A DNA stretch of 64,000 nt, taken from contig JAJNQB010000006.1 of NCBI GenBank assembly GCA_021155045.1, positions 248,001-312,000 of the forward strand. The letters run 5' to 3'. Source of the stretch: Arcticibacter sp. (lineage in GTDB: Bacteria; Bacteroidota; Bacteroidia; 2-12-FULL-35-15). Below, piece by piece: positions 9,826-17,687 of this stretch. The notes beneath the pieces are model-generated. The model was not told the DNA's origin, ran no database searches, and was given only the letters and a program-made list of their open reading frames with translations. A program made the translations under genes and the position numbers. How positions within the stretch are numbered: the stretch's first letter is position 1; each line of letters starts with the position of its first letter.

Positions 9826-12075
9826 TTAAAACAAATTATACCGTATTCCTAAAAAAAATCTTCTTCCTTGTAATGATGAATAATTGTAACTGGGATCAAA
9901 TGTATATCCATAAGGATTGTTTTCTGTAATGTTTTTATCAAAGGGGTCAAAAGGACGAAGAATTGGGTTTTCTGGTCTGAAATCAAAAATATTTTTAACA
10001 CCTCCGTAAATTTCAATTCCTTTTTTAAACTTTTTTGTGATTTGTATATTTTGAATTGTAAACCATGGCGATTGTTCTGGTCTGAAATCGTTTGGTACAA
10101 TTGGCAAGTGCATTGGGCTTTTTATAATCCCTGTATAATCAATTGCGATTGAACTATTCGGAATGGTATAACTCAAAGTAAAGTTTCCTGAAAATTTTGG
10201 CGCTTGTAATTGTGGTGTTTTTATATTGTTATTTAATGAGTCTTTCTGAATACTATATACATCCATATACGTTGCTCCCATTATAATTTTTAAACTATTA
10301 GTAAATGCCATATCAATATTCAATGAAATCCCTTGTGATATTGCATGTCCATTTAAATTGTCGAATATTATTTTATTTGGGTCTGTAATAAAATCTCCAA
10401 TTATTTTATTCGAAAAGTAAGTATAAAATATACTTGCATCTGTTGTTATATAAACTTTTTTGTAAATCCAATTTTTTACATAATTCAAATTTAAGTTCCA
10501 TGATTTTTCAGGTTTTAAATTGGCTTTTACTACAACTTCTCTAGCACCTGTTAATGCCGCATGATCTTCTGTAAACAAATTTACAACTCTATAACCATTA
10601 CCACTGCTTAAACGAATAATATTGTTTTCATTTAAACTGTATTTGAAAGCCAGACGTGGAGATAAAATACTTCCATGAATGGTGTTGTAATCATAACGAA
10701 TACCCGCAAGCGTTGTTAATTTTTGTAGTTTGTATTCAGATTGAATGAACAGACCGGGTAAATAGGTTTGCTGTGGGCTATTTTTAATATTCAAGCTATC
10801 ACCTTTTTGAGTACCAACAGTATTGTCATCGTAAAGCGAATATCGAAAAGGTGTTCCTACTAATAAATTAAAATTCTCTTTTATTTTTTTATTCCAATAC
10901 AGTTGTGCAAACGCAATGGTTTGATTTGCCATAAATGGAATAGTACCATAAAAAGAATTTTGATTATGATTATTTAATGAATATTGAAAAAACACTTTTT
11001 CTTTAATTGGTAATTGATAATTACCTATCAATTCATAACGAGTTGTATATATGCTTTCTCCGTAAACGCTATCTGTTCCTCTAAAATTTTTGTTCCATTG
11101 TTTTTCTCCACCCCATCTGTCTTCATAAACAAAACGTCCAGCAATAGTTGCAATTCTATTTTCTTTTCTATCGAAATTCCATTTGTTAAATAAAGAAATT
11201 CGGTTTTGTATGGTTAGGTCTGTGAAATTGTCGTTGTTTCTATCTATGATATTATTGAAATTGAAATAGTTTATACCAATTAAAGTATGAGCTTTTTTAA
11301 TCTGTTGTTTAAGTCCTAAATCAAAATTATATTCTTGATCACTTGTGGCAAAAATATCAAAACTTAATTTTGGAGCAGTATTTGGGCTTTTAGTTATTAC
11401 ATTTATTAATCCTCCAACAGCTTCGGATCCATACAACGTACTTGCAGGACCTTTTACGACTTCAATTCTATTTATTAAGCTGTTTGGGATTCCGCTTAAG
11501 CCATATACTGTTGACAGTCCACTCACGATAGGCATTCCATCAATTGTAATCATTGTGTAAGGACCTTCCATTCCATTAATATGTATATCACCAGTATTAC
11601 ACACATTACAATTTAATTGTGGTTGAACTCCATTTACCATCTGCAATGATTCAAATAAACTTGGTGTAGGATTTTTTAAAAACAGTTTTGGCGTTAAAAC
11701 TTCTATTGGGATAGCAGACTCTGAACGAGATATTTCTTGCATTGTTCCACTTACAACTACTTCGTTCAAGTTGTTTTCTAATGGTATTAATGTTTCTGAA
11801 ATAAATAGTATTTCAGAAGAATTGATTGTTATCGTTTTTTTTAAAGTTTGAAAACCAATCATAGAAATTTGCAACTGGTATTTTCCAAAAGGAATTTCAT
11901 TTAACTGAAATTCTCCTTTATTATTTGTTGTGCTTGAAATGTTTGTATTCAACAAACCAATAACTGCAAATTCCACAGGTTCTTTTGTATGTTTAACTAC
12001 TCCTTTTATGTTTCCTGTTTGAGAAAAAACATAAAGGTTAGTAACTAAAAAAGATATGATTAATAGTCGTTTCAT
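9826..12075 (-). CDS. TonB-dependent outer-membrane receptor, candidate Mn/Fe transporter
   Basis: This 749-residue protein has a signal peptide (to about residue 19), a carboxypeptidase-regulatory-like domain (21-105), a TonB plug (about 110-230, with VVVSG, DGMPIVSG and VVKGPASTLYGSEAVGG) and a beta-barrel ending in RYNLF. The plug carries a CNVC motif (Cys156, Cys159) that could touch a metal or be oxidised. The gene is divergent from mntR-mntH, and a DtxR/MntR-like operator overlaps its predicted promoter. Regulation by metal, and transport of manganese or iron, is inferred from that context. The substrate is not shown by the sequence alone. Confidence 0.88.
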   Translation of the reverse strand: MKRLLIISFLVTNLYVFSQTGNIKGVVKHTKEPVEFAVIGLLNTNISSTTNNKGEFQLNEIPFGKYQLQISMIGFQTLKKTITINSSEILFISETLIPLENNLNEVVVSGTMQEISRSESAIPIEVLTPKLFLKNPTPSLFESLQMVNGVQPQLNCNVCNTGDIHINGMEGPYTMITIDGMPIVSGLSTVYGLSGIPNSLINRIEVVKGPASTLYGSEAVGGLINVITKSPNTAPKLSFDIFATSDQEYNFDLGLKQQIKKAHTLIGINYFNFNNIIDRNNDNFTDLTIQNRISLFNKWNFDRKENRIATIAGRFVYEDRWGGEKQWNKNFRGTDSVYGESIYTTRYELIGNYQLPIKEKVFFQYSLNNHNQNSFYGTIPFMANQTIAFAQLYWNKKIKENFNLLVGTPFRYSLYDDNTVGTQKGDSLNIKNSPQQTYLPGLFIQSEYKLQKLTTLAGIRYDYNTIHGSILSPRLAFKYSLNENNIIRLSSGNGYRVVNLFTEDHAALTGAREVVVKANLKPEKSWNLNLNYVKNWIYKKVYITTDASIFYTYFSNKIIGDFITDPNKIIFDNLNGHAISQGISLNIDMAFTNSLKIIMGATYMDVYSIQKDSLNNNIKTPQLQAPKFSGNFTLSYTIPNSSIAIDYTGIIKSPMHLPIVPNDFRPEQSPWFTIQNIQITKKFKKGIEIYGGVKNIFDFRPENPILRPFDPFDKNITENNPYGYTFDPSYNYSSLQGRRFFLGIRYNLF

Positions 12076-12098
12076 TATCGTTTCATTAAATATTTCGA

Positions 12099-12106
12099 CA
12101 AATATA
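12099..12106 (-). promoter_or_regulatory. -7 promoter element for the TonB-dependent receptor
   Basis: On the minus strand this reads TATATTTG, an exact TAnnTTTG match. It lies 23 bases before the receptor ATG. The palindrome at 12116-12131 sits just upstream, within the spacer/-33 region of this promoter. Confidence 0.6.
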
Positions 12107-12115
12107 TAAAATAAA

Positions 12116-12131
12116 TTTAGATTAGTCTAAA
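12116..12131. promoter_or_regulatory. DtxR/MntR-like operator
   Basis: TTTAGATTAGTCTAAA has perfect 6-base arms (TTTAGA/TCTAAA) around a 4-base centre; 14 of 16 positions are palindromic. It resembles operators of DtxR/MntR-family regulators and lies between the receptor gene and mntR. It overlaps the receptor's predicted promoter spacer and is about 30 bases upstream of the mntR -7 element. Binding by the adjacent MntR is inferred. Confidence 0.55.
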
Positions 12132-12162
12132 AATAATTTATATAATAATTTAAAATATTGAT

Positions 12163-12170
12163 TATCTTTG
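12163..12170 (+). promoter_or_regulatory. -7 promoter element for mntR-mntH
   Basis: TATCTTTG matches TAnnTTTG and ends 17 bases before the mntR ATG. Confidence 0.6.
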
Positions 12171-12187
12171 CCTAAATCATTGATAAA

Positions 12188-12847
12188 ATGAACTCTTATA
12201 CTGAAGAAAATTATTTAAAAGCAATTTATAAACTGGTTGAACAAGATGGTGAGGCAGTTTCAACAAATGCTATAGCTGAAAAAATGAACACAAAAGCAGC
12301 TTCTGTTACGGATATGCTTAAAAAATTGTCGGATAAAAAATTTATTAATTATCAAAAATATCAAGGTGTTACTCTTACTGCTAAAGGTGAAAAAACGGCT
12401 TTGATTATTATCAGAAAGCATAGATTGTGGGAAATGTTTTTAGTTGAAAAGCTTAATTTTAAATGGGATGAAGTTCATGATGTTGCCGAACAATTAGAAC
12501 ATATAAATTCTGATAAGTTAATAGAGCAAATAGATAAATTTTTGAATTTTCCAAAAACAGACCCTCATGGAGATCCTATTCCTGATGCAAATGGAAAATT
12601 ACTAACTCCTAAATCTAAACCATTGTCGGCTTTTAATGTTAGTGATAATTGTTTGATGATGGGTGTTGTAGATCATTCCCCTTCTTTTCTCCAGTATTTA
12701 GATAAAATGAATATTACTCTTGGCAACGAAATAAAAATAAAAGATATTGTAGAATTTGATAAATCATTGCAAATTATCGTAAATAAAAAGCAGACGTTTT
12801 TTATTAGTAATGATGTGGCTAAAAATATTTTAGTAAAGACTAAGTAA
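12188..12847 (+). CDS. mntR: DtxR/MntR-family metal-dependent transcriptional regulator
   Basis: This 219-residue protein has the DtxR/MntR architecture: a winged helix (TEENYLKAIYKL through TDMLKKLSDKKFI, about 4-60), a dimerisation/metal domain with EQLEH (101-105) and the family motif DPHGDPIPD (125-133), and a C-terminal FeoA/SH3-like domain. It senses Mn(II) or Fe(II) and represses uptake genes when metal is plentiful. It lies one base before the Nramp gene, so the two are co-transcribed. The likely operator is at 12116-12131. MntR rather than an iron regulator is inferred from the Nramp partner. Confidence 0.88.
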   Translation: MNSYTEENYLKAIYKLVEQDGEAVSTNAIAEKMNTKAASVTDMLKKLSDKKFINYQKYQGVTLTAKGEKTALIIIRKHRLWEMFLVEKLNFKWDEVHDVAEQLEHINSDKLIEQIDKFLNFPKTDPHGDPIPDANGKLLTPKSKPLSAFNVSDNCLMMGVVDHSPSFLQYLDKMNITLGNEIKIKDIVEFDKSLQIIVNKKQTFFISNDVAKNILVKTK

Positions 12848-12848
12848 G

Positions 12849-14729
12849 ATGAACAACGATTCAAATAAATCTTTATCCGAAGTTCATTCCAGTATAAATA
12901 CCACCACTAAAAAAGGTTTTTGGAAAAAACTTTTTGTATTTATTGGTCCTGCTTATTTAATTAGTGTTGGTTATATGGATCCCGGAAACTGGGCAACTGA
13001 CATTGCTGGTGGTTCTCAATTTGGCTACAAACTTATTTGGGTTTTGGTAATGAGTAATTTAATGGCATTGCTCTTACAAAGTTTAAGTGCTCGATTAGGT
13101 TTGGTTAGAGGTTTAGATTTAGCTCAAGCATCACGAACGGTGTATCCAAAATTTGTAAACTTTTTTAATTGGATTTTAGCTGAAATTGCTATTGCAGCAT
13201 GTGATTTAGCTGAAGTTATTGGTATGGCTATTGGTTTGCAATTGCTTTTTGGAATCCCATTATTAACAGGTGTTTTAATTACCGTTGCTGATACATTTAT
13301 CATTTTAATTTTGCAACGTTTTGGAATGCGAAAAATGGAAGCTTTTATTTTAGCTTTAATTACCACAATTGGATTAGCATTTATCGCTGAATTATTTATG
13401 GCTAAGCCTGATGGTATAGAATTGATGAAAGGGTTTGTTCCTTCTATTCCAAACAATGCAGCATTGTATATAGCAATTGGAATAATTGGTGCCACTGTTA
13501 TGCCTCACAATTTGTATTTGCATTCTTCATTGGTTCAAACACGAAAGATAGATAGATCATTTAAGGGAGTAAAAGAAGCAATTAAATTTAATTTTATTGA
13601 TACAGCTATAGCACTTAATATGGCTTTGTTTGTGAATGCTGCAATATTAATTCTTGCTGCTGCTGCCTTTTTCTCCAATGGAATGTTTGGCGTTTCTGAA
13701 ATTCAAGATGCACATAAATTGCTAAACAATATTTTAGGAAACAGTTTGGCTCCCACATTATTTGCTATAGCATTAATTGCTGCAGGGCAAAGCTCTACGC
13801 TTACAGGAACACTATCAGGACAAATTGTAATGGAAGGTTATTTGAATTTAAGAATTCAACCTTGGCTAAGAAGATTGATAACACGTTTGTTGGCTATCAT
13901 ACCTGCAGTTTTTGTAATATATTATTTTGGCGAAGATTCTACAGGTGATTTACTAATTCTAAGTCAAGTGATTTTAAGTATGCAATTAGGATTTGCAGTA
14001 ATTCCTTTAATTCATTTAACAAGCGATAAAAAACAAATGGGAGTGTTTGCAAATAAAACTTGGGTTAAAATTTGTGCTTGGATTACTGCAACCATAATAG
14101 TGATATTAAATGCTAAATTAGTAGTAGATACTTTAATTGATTGGACAGGAAATGGAGATGTTTCTCTTTTTTCGAAAATCATTGTCGTTATTATATCGCT
14201 TGGAGCAGGAATTTTGTTGATATACATAACGTTTAGTCCGTTTATTAAAAAATTAAAACATAAAAAAATGCAACAAGTGCCAGATGGAAGCCCAAATAAA
14301 TTGTTGATTTTGGAGCAACCACATTATAAAAATATTGCTGTTACAGTTGATTTTAGTACCAGTGATAATAAAGCAATAAGCAGCGCCATTGGTCAAGGAG
14401 GAAAGGATGCAAGATATATTTTAATTCATATTGTAGAAACAGCAGGAGCAAGGATGATGGAAAATGAAATTGAAGATTTAGAAACAGCAACTGATAAAAT
14501 TAATTTAGAAAAATATAAAAATGATTTGTTTGCCAAAGGATATAACGTTGAAGTAAAACTTGGTTTTGGTAATCCTAAAAAAATAATTCCTGAAATTGTA
14601 AATCAAACCGATTGCGATTTGCTTGTGATGGGAGCTCATGGGCATAAAGCTTTAAAAGATATTATTTTAGGAACTACTTTGGATACTGTTCGTCATAAAG
14701 TTAATGTTCCGGTATTAATAGTTAAATAA
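12849..14729 (+). CDS. mntH: Nramp-family Mn(II)/divalent metal transporter fused to a UspA domain
   Basis: At 626 residues this is longer than a plain MntH (about 410-450). The N-terminal part is a polytopic Nramp transporter with the metal-site motifs DPGN (44-47) and MPHN (218-221). A C-terminal universal-stress-protein domain (about 475-626) ends with the nucleotide-loop-like MGAHGH...ILGTT. It imports Mn(II) with protons at the inner membrane; the cytosolic UspA part may regulate transport by binding ATP or another nucleotide. It directly follows mntR. The fusion is clear in the reading frame; the regulatory role is inference. Confidence 0.9.
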   Translation: MNNDSNKSLSEVHSSINTTTKKGFWKKLFVFIGPAYLISVGYMDPGNWATDIAGGSQFGYKLIWVLVMSNLMALLLQSLSARLGLVRGLDLAQASRTVYPKFVNFFNWILAEIAIAACDLAEVIGMAIGLQLLFGIPLLTGVLITVADTFIILILQRFGMRKMEAFILALITTIGLAFIAELFMAKPDGIELMKGFVPSIPNNAALYIAIGIIGATVMPHNLYLHSSLVQTRKIDRSFKGVKEAIKFNFIDTAIALNMALFVNAAILILAAAAFFSNGMFGVSEIQDAHKLLNNILGNSLAPTLFAIALIAAGQSSTLTGTLSGQIVMEGYLNLRIQPWLRRLITRLLAIIPAVFVIYYFGEDSTGDLLILSQVILSMQLGFAVIPLIHLTSDKKQMGVFANKTWVKICAWITATIIVILNAKLVVDTLIDWTGNGDVSLFSKIIVVIISLGAGILLIYITFSPFIKKLKHKKMQQVPDGSPNKLLILEQPHYKNIAVTVDFSTSDNKAISSAIGQGGKDARYILIHIVETAGARMMENEIEDLETATDKINLEKYKNDLFAKGYNVEVKLGFGNPKKIIPEIVNQTDCDLLVMGAHGHKALKDIILGTTLDTVRHKVNVPVLIVK

Positions 14730-14737
14730 TATCTTTG
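14730..14737 (+). promoter_or_regulatory. -7 promoter element for smpB
   Basis: TATCTTTG matches TAnnTTTG and ends nine bases before the ATG at 14747. The TTG inside it is in frame but is part of the promoter, so it is rejected as a start. Confidence 0.6.
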
Positions 14738-14746
14738 CGTGCTATT

Positions 14747-15199
14747 ATGAGTTCAGAAAATACAATTAACATAAAAAATAAAAGAGCTTCGTTTGAATTT
14801 TCATTTATTGATAAATATGTTGCAGGACTGAAACTTTCTGGAACAGAAATAAAATCAATACGAGAAGGCAAAGCAATTATTAATGATGCTTTCTGTATTT
14901 TTAATAAAGATGAATTGTTTGTTAGGAATATGCATATTGCTCATTATTTTAATGGAACATACAATAATGTGGAAGAAAAGCGAGATAGAAAATTATTGCT
15001 TAATCGTAAGGAGTTGGATAAGCTTCAAAGTAAATTAAAAGATCAAGGATTAACAATTGTGCCTTTGCGATTGTTTATTGGAAGCAATGGTTATGCAAAA
15101 TTAGAAATTGCATTAGCAAAAGGCAAAAAACTTTTCGACAAGCGAGACGATATCAAAAAGAGAGATACAGAACGAGAAATGAATAGAAAGCTAAAATAA
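14747..15199 (+). CDS. smpB: SsrA-binding protein SmpB
   Basis: This 150-residue protein is the tmRNA partner that delivers SsrA to stalled ribosomes. Recognisable family blocks are KNKRASFEF, the LSGTEIKSIREGKA segment and the lysine/arginine-rich tail KKLFDKRDDIKKRDTEREMNRKLK-like end, which enters the empty decoding channel. The ATG is chosen because an upstream in-frame TTG lies in the -7 element. It converges with recA across a bidirectional terminator at 15201-15229. The tmRNA gene itself was not found in this window. Confidence 0.93.
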   Translation: MSSENTINIKNKRASFEFSFIDKYVAGLKLSGTEIKSIREGKAIINDAFCIFNKDELFVRNMHIAHYFNGTYNNVEEKRDRKLLLNRKELDKLQSKLKDQGLTIVPLRLFIGSNGYAKLEIALAKGKKLFDKRDDIKKRDTEREMNRKLK

Positions 15200-15200
15200 A

Positions 15201-15229
15201 AAAAATCCCAACTTTTGATTGGGATTTTT
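15201..15229. terminator. Bidirectional terminator between smpB and recA
   Basis: AAAAATCCCAA and TTGGGATTTTT form an 11-base stem around a 7-base loop, giving U-runs on both strands. It serves the converging smpB and recA genes. Confidence 0.8.
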
Positions 15230-15250
15230 CTTTTTTAAAGAATTGAAAAT

Positions 15251-16321
15251 TTATTTTACTGCAAGGGCTTCAACTGGAGCAGTGCTTAATGCTTCGCGAA
15301 TTTTGCTTTCTATTTCTTCGCTTAAATCTGGATTGTCATTAAACAATGTTTTCACAGCATCACGTCCTTGCCCTAATTTAATATCACCATAGCTAAACCA
15401 TGAACCGCTTTTTTTAATGATATTGTGTTCAACTCCTAAATCTACAATTTCTCCTACTTTTGAAATTCCTTCTCCATACATAATGTCAAATTCAACTTGA
15501 CGGAATGGAGGAGCAACTTTATTTTTTACAACTTTTACTCTAGTTCTATTTCCAACTACATTATCTCCATCTTTAATTTGTCCTATTCTTCTGATATCTA
15601 AACGTACAGAAGCATAGAATTTTAAAGCGTTTCCTCCTGTTGTTGTTTCAGGGTTTCCGAACATCACACCAATTTTTTCACGTAATTGGTTGATAAAAAT
15701 ACAGCAACAACCTGTTTTGTTAATTGTTCCAGTAAGTTTACGTAAGGCTTGTGACATTAAACGAGCTTGAAGTCCCATTTTAGAATCGCCCATTTCGCCT
15801 TCAATTTCACTTTTTGGAGTAAGTGCAGCAACAGAGTCAATAACAATAATATCAATTGCTCCCGAGCGAATTAAATTTTCAGTTATTTCTAATGCTTGTT
15901 CTCCGTTATCTGGTTGAGAGATTAATAAGTTTTCAGTATCAACACCTAATTTCTCGGCATACGAACGATCAAATGCATGTTCCGCATCAATAAAAGCAGC
16001 TATTCCTCCAGCTTTTTGTACTTCAGCAATGGCATGAATTGTTAAAGTAGTTTTTCCTGATGATTCAGGTCCGTAAATTTCAATTACACGTCCTTTTGGT
16101 AAGCCGCCAATACCTAATGCAATGTCCAAACCAAGTGAGCCAGTAGGAATAACTTCTACATTTTCAACTGCAGTTTCTCCCATTTTCATAATGGCACCTT
16201 TGCCATACGTTTTTTCTAATTTATCAAGCGTAAGTTGTAATGCTTTTAATTTTTCTTTGTTGATTTCTTTTGCGCCTTTTGTTTCTTTGATTTCTTTTGC
16301 TTCTTTGGTTTCTTTGCTCAT
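15251..16321 (-). CDS. recA: Recombinase RecA
   Basis: This 356-residue protein is RecA, the strand-exchange ATPase that also activates self-cleavage of LexA-type repressors. Walker A is GPESSGKT (84-91); QLREKIGVMFGNPETTTGGNALKFY is the conserved L2/DNA-binding region. The first about 22 residues are an unusual Lys/Glu-rich, repetitive extension. No intein is present. It starts 21 bases after bcp on the same strand and is probably co-transcribed with it. The LexA-like gene is divergent from bcp, so the SOS sensor and a repressor share one locus. Confidence 0.96.
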   Translation of the reverse strand: MSKETKEAKEIKETKGAKEINKEKLKALQLTLDKLEKTYGKGAIMKMGETAVENVEVIPTGSLGLDIALGIGGLPKGRVIEIYGPESSGKTTLTIHAIAEVQKAGGIAAFIDAEHAFDRSYAEKLGVDTENLLISQPDNGEQALEITENLIRSGAIDIIVIDSVAALTPKSEIEGEMGDSKMGLQARLMSQALRKLTGTINKTGCCCIFINQLREKIGVMFGNPETTTGGNALKFYASVRLDIRRIGQIKDGDNVVGNRTRVKVVKNKVAPPFRQVEFDIMYGEGISKVGEIVDLGVEHNIIKKSGSWFSYGDIKLGQGRDAVKTLFNDNPDLSEEIESKIREALSTAPVEALAVK

Positions 16322-16342
16322 GGTATATATATTTTTAATTGT

Positions 16343-16807
16343 TTACTTGGTTAATTGTTCTGTATGATTCTTTGTATTTACTTTTGTTATTATATCTTCT
16401 ATTTTTCCTTTTTCATCAATAATAAATGTAGTTCTGATTATTCCATCAAACACACGTCCCATAAATTGTTTTTCGCCCCATACATCATATTGTTTTATTA
16501 TTTCGAGGTTTACATCTGAAATTAAAGGAAAAGGCAGTTTATATTTCTCCTTAAATTTTTTGTGCTTTTTTTCTTCATCAGCACTTACTCCAATTACTAC
16601 AAAACCATTTTTTAGTAAATAAGAATGATTATCTCTTAAATTACAAGCTTGTGCAGTACAGCCTGGTGTATCATCTTTTGGATAAAAATAGAGCACTACT
16701 TTTTTTCCTGCAAAATCCTTTAAAGAAATGTTTTTTCCGTTTTCGTCTTTCCCCTTAAAAATAGGCGCTTTTGAGCCTGTTTTTAGTTTTGTAATGTAAT
16801 TAGCCAT
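16343..16807 (-). CDS. bcp: Thioredoxin-dependent thiol peroxidase (BCP/PrxQ family)
   Basis: This 154-residue peroxiredoxin reduces hydroperoxides using thioredoxin. The active-site segment DDTPGCTAQACNLRD contains the peroxidatic Cys50 and the resolving Cys55, the PrxQ alpha2-helix arrangement. A TAnnTTTG element lies just upstream and recA follows 21 bases downstream, so a bcp-recA transcript is likely. This links peroxide defence with DNA repair, by inference. The divergent neighbour is the LexA-like repressor. Confidence 0.92.
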   Translation of the reverse strand: MANYITKLKTGSKAPIFKGKDENGKNISLKDFAGKKVVLYFYPKDDTPGCTAQACNLRDNHSYLLKNGFVVIGVSADEEKKHKKFKEKYKLPFPLISDVNLEIIKQYDVWGEKQFMGRVFDGIIRTTFIIDEKGKIEDIITKVNTKNHTEQLTK

Positions 16808-16817
16808 AATGTGATTT

Positions 16818-16825
16818 CAAAACTA
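16818..16825 (-). promoter_or_regulatory. -7 promoter element for bcp-recA
   Basis: The minus strand reads TAGTTTTG, an exact TAnnTTTG match, ten bases before the bcp ATG. The 5' leader would be very short. Confidence 0.55.
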
Positions 16826-16897
16826 AATGAATAAAAGTGATTCAAAAAATGGACTTATTCCTTTTTATTAACAGGTTCAAAGAACGATTGCTGTAGG

Positions 16898-16980
16898 GCG
16901 GTTCTAAAAATTAACATTTTACTTCCCCTCTTTTGAGAGGGGCAAGGGGTGTGTAATTAAAAAACTATTTTTAGAACTGC
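16898..16980. repeat. 83-bp palindromic intergenic element
   Basis: Outer arms GCGGTTCTAAAAAT (16898-16911) and ATTTTTAGAACTGC (16967-16980) are inverted repeats, 13 of 14 matching with one G-T wobble. Inside lies a GC-rich hairpin CCCCTC-TTTTGA-GAGGGG (16925-16942). The composition is unlike the surroundings. The CCCCTC...GAGAGGGG core resembles short interspersed repeats common in Bacteroidota intergenic DNA. It carries no coding capacity and sits between bcp and the LexA-like gene. Confidence 0.65.
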
Positions 16981-17018
16981 ACTTAAACGATACAAATGTA
17001 AACAAAAAAATTAAAAAA

Positions 17019-17037
17019 TAGACTTTGTCTAGACTTT
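17019..17037. promoter_or_regulatory. Candidate operator upstream of the LexA-like gene
   Basis: TAGACTTTGTCTA (17019-17031) is a perfect inverted repeat with a 3-base spacer. The octamer TAGACTTT recurs 11 bases later (17030-17037), about one helical turn, and GTCTAGAC lies across the overlap. It is 42 bases upstream of the -7 element of the LexA-like gene. Auto-regulation by that repressor is a guess from position and symmetry. Confidence 0.4.
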
Positions 17038-17072
17038 TTATTAACAATCTACAATTTTAACCATTTTTTTTA

Positions 17073-17080
17073 TAGATTTG
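17073..17080 (+). promoter_or_regulatory. -7 promoter element for the LexA-like gene
   Basis: TAGATTTG matches TAnnTTTG and ends only four bases before the ATG, so transcription would begin at or next to the start codon (leaderless mRNA). Confidence 0.55.
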
Positions 17081-17084
17081 TAGC

Positions 17085-17687
17085 ATGAAAAATCTTCATC
17101 CCAAACAAAACGAAATACTAAAAATATTAAAGGAAAATAGCCAAAACCCATTGCCAATAAAGCAGTTAAAGGATGAGGCTGGCATCACTTCTCCTGGTGT
17201 TTTTTACCATCATTTGGAACAATTAGAGAAAAAAGGCTACCTGAAACGCAATCCTAATAACTCTAAAGATTATGTAGTACTGGAAAAGCGTGAAAGCAGT
17301 GTGGTTTATATAGCCAATTATGGCAAAGCACATTGCGGACCCAATGGTTCTATTTTGGAAGATGAGCCTATTGAACAAATTCCGATTGCTTCAAGCCTAA
17401 TACGTTTTGCTGCTTCAGATGCTTTTATTGTTCAGGCTGAAGGAGATTCTATGCAAGATAAAATTAAACAAGGTGATTTGGTAATTGCAAAAAAACAAAA
17501 ACATGCAGAACCTGGAGACATAATAGTATGTGTATATAAAATGGAAGCAAAAATTAAACGCTATTCCAAAAAAGATGGAATGATTATGCTTGTTTCCGAA
17601 AACAGAGCATACGACCCTTTGCCCGTTTTAAATGAAGATGATTTGTTGATTGAAGGTGTAGTAAAAAATATTATTAGTTTTAGTTAG
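17085..17687 (+). CDS. LexA-like repressor (winged helix plus S24 peptidase)
   Basis: This 200-residue protein has an N-terminal winged helix (about 1-66, with GITSPGVFYHHLEQLEKKGYL) and a C-terminal S24 auto-peptidase. The catalytic serine is Ser122 in GDSM and the lysine is Lys158 in IKRY. Where LexA has an Ala-Gly cleavage site, the sequence is KAHCGPNG, giving Cys84-Gly85 as in UmuD. It is probably a DNA-damage-responsive repressor cleaved with RecA help. Divergent bcp-recA and a nearby palindrome support an SOS role. Whether it is the main LexA or a paralogue cannot be decided here. Confidence 0.85.
   Translation: MKNLHPKQNEILKILKENSQNPLPIKQLKDEAGITSPGVFYHHLEQLEKKGYLKRNPNNSKDYVVLEKRESSVVYIANYGKAHCGPNGSILEDEPIEQIPIASSLIRFAASDAFIVQAEGDSMQDKIKQGDLVIAKKQKHAEPGDIIVCVYKMEAKIKRYSKKDGMIMLVSENRAYDPLPVLNEDDLLIEGVVKNIISFS

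Noticed and set aside
14735..14746. TTG at 14735 as the smpB start.
   Set aside because: The codon is part of the -7 element TATCTTTG; the ATG at 14747 gives a normal SmpB length.
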